This document shows, piece after piece, positions 36,625 to 42,087 of a stretch of DNA of 42,087 nt. The DNA lies in the IMG/VR virus record IMGVR_UViG_3300044611_001359, positions 1 through 42,087 of that record; one strand, written 5' to 3'. The DNA comes from a virus. Under the pieces are notes generated by a model. That model saw only the letters and a program-made list of their open reading frames with translations, was not told where the DNA came from and made no database searches. A program made the position numbers and the translations under genes. The first letter of the stretch is position 1. Each line of letters opens with the position of its first letter.

Positions 36625-38383
36625 TCAAGTTTATCTCCCGTTTAGCGGCCCAGTGCTTAGTGGCAAGGCTCGCTTCGATTTCTAGCGGTACGGAGAACTC
36701 GGGAAAGTCTATCATGACCTCACGAACTTTCCGCATTACGGGAACAAGGTCGGGCAGCATCTCACGAGGCCATTCGATGATCACTTCGTCGTGGATGGTC
36801 ATAATGAGCTGAGCAGCACCCCCAGTCTCCTTCTGCAATACGTTGTAGATGCGCCACTGCGCTCGTTTGAGGATCTCAGCGGCAGTCCCTTGGATGAGGT
36901 AGTTGGTGCCAACGTACGCCGTTTCACGAGGCACGCGTAGGAACCTCCCGAACACTGTCGTGACGCCCCCGTCCCGCTCAACCATTTTCGAGATTGAGTC
37001 CGTGAGCTTGCACAGGCGCGGGAACCGCGTCTCATAGTTGAGCAACCTACGGCGCGCAACCTCAAGCGGCAGCCCGAGTGTTGCCGCGACCTGCTTCAAG
37101 GAGGCACCGTACGGTATCGCGAAGTTAGTATTCTTGGCACTGCCGCGCAACGTTTTCTTCTCGTCCCCGACAGCGTTTAGGTACCGGTCCTCGTAGAAGA
37201 CCTGGGCGGCGAGGTCGTGTGGGTCGCCGTTCCTGTTTATGAGCTCCACCAGCTCGCGCTCTTGGGCGTAGTGTACGAGTAGGCGCAACTCCTCGCCGGC
37301 GTAGTCAATATGGGTGTTGAAGTATCCTGGGCGGGGAGTGAACACCTCCCGGGCGGGTATCGGGAACGGCGTGAGCAGTGTGGTGGTTTTGCTCACGTTG
37401 TGGATATTGGGCTCGGCACTGCTCTGCCTCCCAGTAATGGCGGCACACGTTTTGAGGTTGGAATGGATAATACCCTCGCTGTCGGCATACCCGAGATACC
37501 CTTCGAGGATACCGACCCCACGGCTGTAGGATCTATACTGTAGTATTAGATCCAGGATGGGGTGCGGGTGCAACTGCCTGAGCTGGAAGAGCACGTCCTT
37601 GTCCGTGCTCGGTATTTTGGTCTTGGTGCGTTTGAGTACGGGCAGTTTGGCGAAGTGGTACAGAGCCCAAATAACCTGCGGAGGGCTGTTCGGGTTAATG
37701 GTCGTCCCCAGCTCGTGGTTAAGTCGCTGCTTGGCCGTCTCCGCATCCACTCGCAACTTCTCAACGAGTGCCCGGCACCTACGTTTGTTGAGGTGGAACC
37801 CACGCCGCTCCATTTTGATAGTAACGCGGATGGCGTTAAGCTCTGCCTCGTAGACGTCAAGCAACTTGGGGTTGCTCGCAATTTTGGGGTAGAAGAACTC
37901 GTGGAGCAGTATGGTCCTGAACGCGTCCCCATGTTGGTAGACGTCCATCTTAGCCTCGGGCACTTGTGAGTAATCCGCACCCCCGCGGAGGAAGGCCTTA
38001 ATGTCGCGTTCGTCGTCTACGGGGACTCCCGCGAGCTCGCGAGCAACTTCCTTTAGTCGATGGGTCGGGTGGTCATTTTGTAGCAGGTGGCTTTGAATAA
38101 ACGTGTCGTGGAATTGCAACGAGTCCTCGAGGTGCTCTCCGAGGTACTCGTTTGTGGCGGTAATGTCGAACTTGGAGTTGTGCATGACGAGGCGGTACTT
38201 GCCGCTCATGAGGTCCCGTAGGTGCGCAGCGTTGCGCCGCTGGCGCAGTGCTGAGCCGTCGAGGCGGTAAACGGCAGTCCTGCCCTCAGTGTCGCCGGTT
38301 GAGTACGCGAACATTCTTGCTGGGCGTTCGTCGTAGAACCTCATCCCGGTCGTCTCGGTATCGTAGGAAAGAACGTGCTCCAC
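36617..38383 (-). CDS. DNA polymerase, family A with 3'-5' exonuclease (588 aa)
   Basis: Exonuclease motifs LSYDTETTG (Exo I) and VMHNSKFDITATN (Exo II). Polymerase motif A is HIDYAGEELRLLVHY, where AGEELR replaces the usual SQIELR; motif B is RGSAKNTNFAIPYGAS, with Phe at the ddNTP-selectivity position; motif C is MTIHDEVIIEW. No 5'-3' nuclease domain, as in other phage replicases. The start is GTG 38383 (GTGGAGCACG), with GGAG 7 bases upstream; no ATG fits. It is placed between the ssDNA-binding candidate and the primase. Confidence 0.95.
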   Translation of the reverse strand: MEHVLSYDTETTGMRFYDERPARMFAYSTGDTEGRTAVYRLDGSALRQRRNAAHLRDLMSGKYRLVMHNSKFDITATNEYLGEHLEDSLQFHDTFIQSHLLQNDHPTHRLKEVARELAGVPVDDERDIKAFLRGGADYSQVPEAKMDVYQHGDAFRTILLHEFFYPKIASNPKLLDVYEAELNAIRVTIKMERRGFHLNKRRCRALVEKLRVDAETAKQRLNHELGTTINPNSPPQVIWALYHFAKLPVLKRTKTKIPSTDKDVLFQLRQLHPHPILDLILQYRSYSRGVGILEGYLGYADSEGIIHSNLKTCAAITGRQSSAEPNIHNVSKTTTLLTPFPIPAREVFTPRPGYFNTHIDYAGEELRLLVHYAQERELVELINRNGDPHDLAAQVFYEDRYLNAVGDEKKTLRGSAKNTNFAIPYGASLKQVAATLGLPLEVARRRLLNYETRFPRLCKLTDSISKMVERDGGVTTVFGRFLRVPRETAYVGTNYLIQGTAAEILKRAQWRIYNVLQKETGGAAQLIMTIHDEVIIEWPREMLPDLVPVMRKVREVMIDFPEFSVPLEIEASLATKHWAAKREINLNA

Positions 38384-38402
38384 AGCGGATCTCCAAAGGA
38401 AG

Positions 38403-38436
38403 AGCGAGGGCTGGGCTGTCTACCACAGCCCTCGCT
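38403..38436 (-). other. Stem-loop upstream of the polymerase gene
   Basis: AGCGAGGGCTG (38403-38413) pairs perfectly with CAGCCCTCGCT (38426-38436), loop of 12 bases. It lies between the acidic-protein stop and the polymerase GTG. No U-tract; it may attenuate read-through, giving more binding protein than polymerase. Confidence 0.6.
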
Positions 38437-38471
38437 GGCTTATACGGCGTTTGAACTAACGGAGTGGAGTA

Positions 38472-39428
38472 CTACCGCCGCTTACCCTTCTTATACGCCG
38501 CAGCGGCCGGGGCCGACACCTTCTTGGCGGGTGCTGCGCTCTTGGCAGGCGCCTTCGCGGGGGACTTAGCAGGCGCAGCCGCCTTGGCAGGGGCTTTGGC
38601 AGGGGCCTTGACGGGAGCCTTGGCAGGGGCAGCCTTCTTCTTGGGGGCGGGGCGCTCCACAATGTCGAACGCCACGAGCAGCTCAACCTCCTCGGCACTG
38701 AGCTGAGAAACGTCGAACTCGTACTCCTTGAGCGCCTCGACCACATCGTCAAGCGACATCTCGTCGGTGTCCCCGAGTTCGAGCGCCATGGACTCGGCAA
38801 ACGTTACGAGGTCGTCATGAGCCTGGAGGTCCTCCTCGGAGACCTCCTCCTCCTCCTCGCCTTCCTCTTCCTCCTCACCCTCACCCTCGTCCTCGTCGAT
38901 GGCGTCCTGCTCTTCGTCCTCGCCCTCTTCGACCTCAACCTCTTCGTCCTCGGGCTCTTCCTCCTCCTCGCCTTCCTCGCCGCCCTCGTACACCTCGACG
39001 ATGTTGATATTACGGAACTGGCCGTCAATGGTGACCTTGGCAGTGTAGGTCAAGCCCTCGTTGAAAATGGCCTCGAGGACCTCGGGCAGCTCGGTGAAGT
39101 CGTCCGGCGCGTCGAAGCCCATGAGCTGGATCCACTGGGAGACAAAATAAGGACCGTACTCAGTTTCGAGCGACATGCCGTCCTTGCATACCTCGCCGGC
39201 ATACTCGCCGTCAAGGACCGCGTGCTCGCGGACAATGCGCAGCTTGCCGTTGGAGGCGGACTCAACAACCTGCGGCACGGATGCAAGGCGCATCTCGTAG
39301 GTGCCCTCCGGCAGGCCGGGGAGCTGGTCCTTGCCCGCGTCCCAGCGGTCCTGCATGGCGGCGAGACGAGCTGCCATGGGGCTGTTGTTGGTGTTGCTCT
39401 TCTTGTTGGATTTGGACTTGGTAGCCAT
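38472..39428 (-). CDS. Acidic putative ssDNA-binding/recombination accessory protein with H1-like tail (318 aa)
   Basis: The start is ATG 39428 with AAAGG upstream. The N-terminal ~150 residues have a possible OB-type domain (LPEGTYEMRLASVPQVVESA, LETEYGPYFVSQWIQLMG, YTAKVTIDGQFRNINIVEVY), like the DUF669-type proteins found with Sak4 ATPases. Then comes an almost pure Glu/Asp stretch (about 150-205), a helical part with SEEDLQAHDDLV, and a ~55-residue tail of PAKAP/AAPAKS repeats ending KKGKRR. Acidic tails are common in phage single-strand binding proteins; the added basic tail is unusual and similar to that of the 217-aa protein at 5136-5789. Confidence 0.68.
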   Translation of the reverse strand: MATKSKSNKKSNTNNSPMAARLAAMQDRWDAGKDQLPGLPEGTYEMRLASVPQVVESASNGKLRIVREHAVLDGEYAGEVCKDGMSLETEYGPYFVSQWIQLMGFDAPDDFTELPEVLEAIFNEGLTYTAKVTIDGQFRNINIVEVYEGGEEGEEEEEPEDEEVEVEEGEDEEQDAIDEDEGEGEEEEEGEEEEEVSEEDLQAHDDLVTFAESMALELGDTDEMSLDDVVEALKEYEFDVSQLSAEEVELLVAFDIVERPAPKKKAAPAKAPVKAPAKAPAKAAAPAKSPAKAPAKSAAPAKKVSAPAAAAYKKGKRR

Positions 39429-39442
39429 TACGTGCAACCTTT

Positions 39443-40405
39443 CTATTTACGGCGTGCCGGGACGCTCTTGCGAGCTGCGCCAGGCTTGGCCGAACCTTTT
39501 GACGACTCCAACCGCACCAACCGAGTTGCGGCCTCAGACGTCTTTTTGCCGGGGATAAGCTCCGCAGGCGCAATGCCCGCGGTTTCGCCTGCAAGAGCTT
39601 GTTCAAGAGTCTTGAACCCGTTGCTCTTCTCAAGCGGGATAAACTTGGGGAGGTTCATGCTGTTCTTCGCGTCTATGAGCTCGTCCCCAAGGGTAATGAG
39701 AACCCGCTTCTCTTTACCCGAACGGTCGGTCATGTACTCAGCGTAGAACGTGAGGTCCGTCACTCCCTTGATAAACTCGTACGCCTGCCCAGGGAGCGTG
39801 GGCTGGATACGTGAGAACTTGTTGCCTGAGAACGAGGTAATCTCAACCTCTCGCGAGTGGCTAATGAACCACAAGCCTCGACCCGTGTCCAGGATGCGTT
39901 TAAAGACGGAACTGAACTCCTTGCGGACCTCGTTCCAGCCCTTGCCCCATCCCTCGTCCTCGGGGTGCTCCACGTTGCGCTCGCGGCATACTTGCTCCAT
40001 GCAGCGACGGTACGCCATGTCCCCAGTGTCTACAATGACCGTGGGGTGTCGCTTGCTCGCTTCGAGCAGCTCAACAGCCCGGCGCATAATGGGCCAGGAC
40101 GTTATGCCGCCGTTCTCCGAATTGAAATCATAGTACCCGGAGAGCCCGCGGGATACGCGCTCAAACGAAAGGACCATGCAATCCGGCCAGCTCGCGCACC
40201 AGCTCGTCTTTCCGATGCCTGCGCGCCCGTACATGAGGCCGACATAACGAGAGGCGTCCACGTCCCGGGCTCTAGGTGCTTCTGGGAGGGAGAGGTTCGC
40301 AAGCAGCTCCTTCTCCTTCTTAAGCTCGTCCAGGCGCCTTGCTGTTCGGCTTGCTCTTGCGAGCTGCTTTTTCTTTGGGGGCGCGACCAACTTTTTCACG
40401 GCCAT
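39443..40405 (-). CDS. Sak4-like RecA-fold ATPase (320 aa)
   Basis: A basic N-terminal segment is followed by GLMYGRAGIGKTSWCASWP (Walker A), MVLSFERVSRG, TVIVDTGDMAYRRCME (Walker B-like) and a sensor region WFISHSREVEI. The layout matches the AAA_24/Sak4 single-strand annealing ATPases of phages. The C-terminus is Lys/Arg/Ser-rich. The first 86 bases overlap the Cas4-like gene in another frame, but GAGGA lies upstream of ATG 40405. With the adjacent acidic protein and Cas4-like nuclease it would form a recombination module. Confidence 0.85.
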   Translation of the reverse strand: MAVKKLVAPPKKKQLARASRTARRLDELKKEKELLANLSLPEAPRARDVDASRYVGLMYGRAGIGKTSWCASWPDCMVLSFERVSRGLSGYYDFNSENGGITSWPIMRRAVELLEASKRHPTVIVDTGDMAYRRCMEQVCRERNVEHPEDEGWGKGWNEVRKEFSSVFKRILDTGRGLWFISHSREVEITSFSGNKFSRIQPTLPGQAYEFIKGVTDLTFYAEYMTDRSGKEKRVLITLGDELIDAKNSMNLPKFIPLEKSNGFKTLEQALAGETAGIAPAELIPGKKTSEAATRLVRLESSKGSAKPGAARKSVPARRK

Positions 40406-41360
40406 AATCTAATTCCTCATACAGGCGCTCCCGAACGGAGTACCCGACCAGTTTACCCGACGCACAGGCATCGAGATACTCACACCGCCAACGACCGACA
40501 CAGGCGCTGGTGTTCTTATACGTTGCTCCCTGTCCCGACACCCAGACGCGGAAGTCGTGGAGTATGCTGACGAGCTCCTCGCGGAACAACTTGCGGACCC
40601 GCGGGGAGTACTTAATCTCGAACCGCTTGAAGTAGTTCCCAGGGTCCTCGGCAATAACGTCCCGCAGGCGGTCGCGGAATTGCAGAACGGTCTCCGTCTG
40701 TTTCTGCCTGTGGCCGGGGCGCTTGAGGACGTTGTACAGCACTCCGGCAACCTTAACGCCAAACTCCAGCTCCGTCGCCGTAATGTAGAACAAGTTCTGC
40801 AGGTCAATCTCAAGCTGCTTGGACTTAGACTCCTCCTCGAAGTCCGTCGTTGTCTTTGTCTCAAACAGCCAAACACTGCCCGTCTTGCCGTGGTAGAGTC
40901 CGTCCCGCTTGCCGCGCAGTACAGTTTCAAACGCGCCGTACCGCGTCCCGTTCAGCGCGAGCTCGGGACACTTAAACGGAACCGCGAACTCCACCTCGCT
41001 TTTGATCCAGTTGAGGTTGGTGTCGTCCTCTCCGTAATACTCAGCGTAGCCTTCAAAAAGAGCCTGTGCCCCGAACTTGACCTGCTCCCACTTAGCCCCG
41101 AGGGACTCGGAGAGCCTCGGGTCCACTTGGTAGTTGGCGACGTTGGGCAGGCGAGCTGCAATACCGTTGGAGGTGTAATAATGTTCAAGCAGCCAGTGGG
41201 AGACGGTGCCGAACGCAAGCGCCTCCTTGTTCATCACAGGCGTCAACCCCTTGAGGTAATACGCTGCGCTCTGCCTGCACGTGAGGAATTTTGCAATCAG
41301 CGACTGGGTAACGCCGTCCCGCTCGAAGTCGTATTCAAGCATTGGAAGCTCGGTACTCAT
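40320..41360 (-). CDS. Cas4-like PD-(D/E)XK exonuclease with Fe-S cysteines (346 aa)
   Basis: N-terminal QSLIAKFLTCRQSAAYY places one Cys. Nuclease core: LAFGTVSHWLLEHYY (His motif), RGKRDGLYHGKTGSVWLFE followed directly by TKTT (the D...ExK active site). The C-terminal end has ACVGRWRCEYLDAC, three more Cys as in Cas4/AddB iron-sulfur nucleases. The last ~30 residues are basic (APKEKAARKSKPNSKAPGRA) and overlap the ATPase gene. There are no other cas genes or arrays here, so this is the phage recombination type of Cas4. ATG 41360 overlaps the UDG stop as ATGA. Confidence 0.88.
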   Translation of the reverse strand: MSTELPMLEYDFERDGVTQSLIAKFLTCRQSAAYYLKGLTPVMNKEALAFGTVSHWLLEHYYTSNGIAARLPNVANYQVDPRLSESLGAKWEQVKFGAQALFEGYAEYYGEDDTNLNWIKSEVEFAVPFKCPELALNGTRYGAFETVLRGKRDGLYHGKTGSVWLFETKTTTDFEEESKSKQLEIDLQNLFYITATELEFGVKVAGVLYNVLKRPGHRQKQTETVLQFRDRLRDVIAEDPGNYFKRFEIKYSPRVRKLFREELVSILHDFRVWVSGQGATYKNTSACVGRWRCEYLDACASGKLVGYSVRERLYEELDYGREKVGRAPKEKAARKSKPNSKAPGRA

Positions 41361-41890
41361 TTGCGCCAGTTCCTTTCCTGTTCGAGTTTCTCAACGAGCT
41401 GCTCCAGGGTCGCTCGCATGGCCCTATACTCTGCGCATTCTGTGCCACCTCTACGGAGGATAAACTCGGGGTGCGGCACTGTCACACCCCGCACGGAGAA
41501 ACGTGGCTCACAAAGCCGTCTAACCTCTGCGCTCAGGTAAACGACAAACTTGGGCTGGACCTTGGTAAACGTCTCCAAAAGGTTTACTGAGCAGAAGTCC
41601 ACCTCGGCTGGGGAGGGGGCGCGCCAGGCTCCCCCTCGCATGTCGCAAGGCTTACACTGGACCATATAGGTGTAGTAGACTCGGGGCTCATGCGTTCTAG
41701 CGATGGACACCGCCTCTCCAATTGCACGCTCGAAGAGCCTAAACGCAGGACCGCCGAAACCACGACCCGTAACGTCTTCAGCCTTTCCGGGAGCTGCGTC
41801 TATCACGAGAATGTCGCAAGGCACAAACCCCCTCCCAGGGACTTGGGAGACGCGTGTCTTGTGCAAGTGGCAGCGAGTACACCGCAGCAT
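41357..41890 (-). CDS. Uracil-DNA glycosylase, family 4-like with Fe-S cluster (177 aa)
   Basis: LRCTRCHLHKTR at the N-terminus gives the first Cys pair, and VQCKPCDMRG with DFCSVNLLE supplies the other Cys. The active-site motif 1 is VIDAAPGKAEDVTGRGFGGP (family 4: GEAPG..ED..G.PF.G; here AAPG), and the last motif is VPHPEFIL (HP...L). The enzyme removes uracil from DNA. AAPG in place of GEAPG could change activity. The gene starts 1 base after the RuvC stop (TAGATG). In a phage with modified guanines it may protect the genome from deaminated cytosine. Confidence 0.83.
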   Translation of the reverse strand: MLRCTRCHLHKTRVSQVPGRGFVPCDILVIDAAPGKAEDVTGRGFGGPAFRLFERAIGEAVSIARTHEPRVYYTYMVQCKPCDMRGGAWRAPSPAEVDFCSVNLLETFTKVQPKFVVYLSAEVRRLCEPRFSVRGVTVPHPEFILRRGGTECAEYRAMRATLEQLVEKLEQERNWRK

Positions 41891-42087
41891 CTACAGAGCT
41901 CCTTGGGCGGAGAGCCCCATGCCAATGGCGTCTTGCTCGTGGTTGCCGACAGTGAATCCGAACTGAGCTTCGCACCGCGCAGCGACAACCTCCTTAGGCA
42001 GGTTGCCCTTCCACTCGTTGGGCGTAACGAGTACCACGCGGTAATCGTTCTTGTGGCACACCTCGGACAGCACTCCGATAAGGAAGA
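41891..42087 (-). CDS. RuvC-like Holliday junction resolvase, C-terminal part (gene begins at 455)
   Basis: This is the C-terminal end of the resolvase that starts at 455. The segment 41961-42087 is the repeated overlap, so only 41891-41960 is new sequence. It encodes VVLVTPNEWKGNLPKEV and the catalytic HEQDAIGMGLSAQG before the stop. A frame-internal start here would be an artefact of the cut. Confidence 0.8.
   Translation of the reverse strand, partial: FLIGVLSEVCHKNDYRVVLVTPNEWKGNLPKEVVAARCEAQFGFTVGNHEQDAIGMGLSAQGAL
41961..42087. repeat. Terminal direct repeat, right copy (assembly overlap)
   Basis: Identical to 1-127. It continues the resolvase frame without a break when the ends are merged. 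Confidence 0.93.

Noticed and set aside
38817-39746. 309-codon plus-strand frame rich in Leu
   Set aside because: It is the antisense of the Glu/Asp-rich region (GAG/GAA read as CTC/TTC), which produces an artificial hydrophobic protein.
40320-41360. CRISPR system suggested by a Cas4-like gene
   Set aside because: No repeats-with-spacers array and no cas1, cas2 or effector gene are present. The neighbours are phage recombination genes.
40557-41540. Long plus-strand frame across the Cas4-like and UDG genes
   Set aside because: It is antisense to two well-supported enzymes, has no domain and no ribosome-binding site.

Overview
The window is a complete tailed-phage (siphovirus-type) genome assembled as a circle. 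The first 127 bases (1-127) recur exactly as the last 127 (41961-42087), so the unique genome is about 41,960 bp and one gene, a RuvC-like resolvase, is cut by the window ends. I see no integrase, repressor, tRNA, CRISPR array or bacterial housekeeping gene, so a lytic phage is likely. The HK97-type head genes and strong Shine-Dalgarno sites indicate a bacterial host, which I cannot name.

Layout. Almost everything reads on the minus strand. (1) 5.1-8.2 kb is the control region. Two nearly identical sigma70-like promoters face away from each other in a 47-bp inverted repeat, at 6918-6964 and 7108-7154. They drive three small plus-strand genes (7182-8164) and a short minus operon (6881-5918). 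A second minus promoter at 5834-5862 starts the long early operon. (2) The early/metabolic operon runs from 5789 down through 1, across the circle junction, and on to 31236. It encodes a ParB-like protein, QueC, QueD, QueE, FolE, an SNF2-type helicase, RuvC, a family-4-like uracil-DNA glycosylase, a Cas4-like nuclease, a Sak4-like ATPase, an acidic putative ssDNA-binding protein, DNA polymerase A, a primase-helicase, a DpdA-type transglycosylase and a large protein ending in a QueF domain. (3) 29.4-31.0 kb holds four small genes, one resembling a sliding clamp. (4) The late operon runs from a promoter at 29083-29111 down to 8372: terminase, holin candidate, portal, head morphogenesis, protease, capsid, connectors, tail tube, frameshifted tail chaperones, tape measure, tail-tip proteins and an endolysin.

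The most interesting system is a 7-deazaguanine DNA modification pathway. FolE, QueD, QueE and QueC would make preQ0 from GTP, and DpdA would exchange it for guanine in DNA. A ParB-like protein may play the part of DpdB. The QueF-like domain, fused to about 460 residues carrying SH3-like and zinc-ribbon-like segments, could reduce preQ0 to preQ1, either free or already in DNA. It keeps the catalytic Cys, Asp and Glu and an almost intact NADPH motif, but Asn replaces the usual active-site His.

A second striking feature is a 125-bp element present in two identical intergenic copies (8228-8352 and 31001-31125). Each has long inverted arms and lies exactly at the end of one of the two long minus-strand operons. 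It looks like a bidirectional terminator, but the loop is also perfectly conserved.
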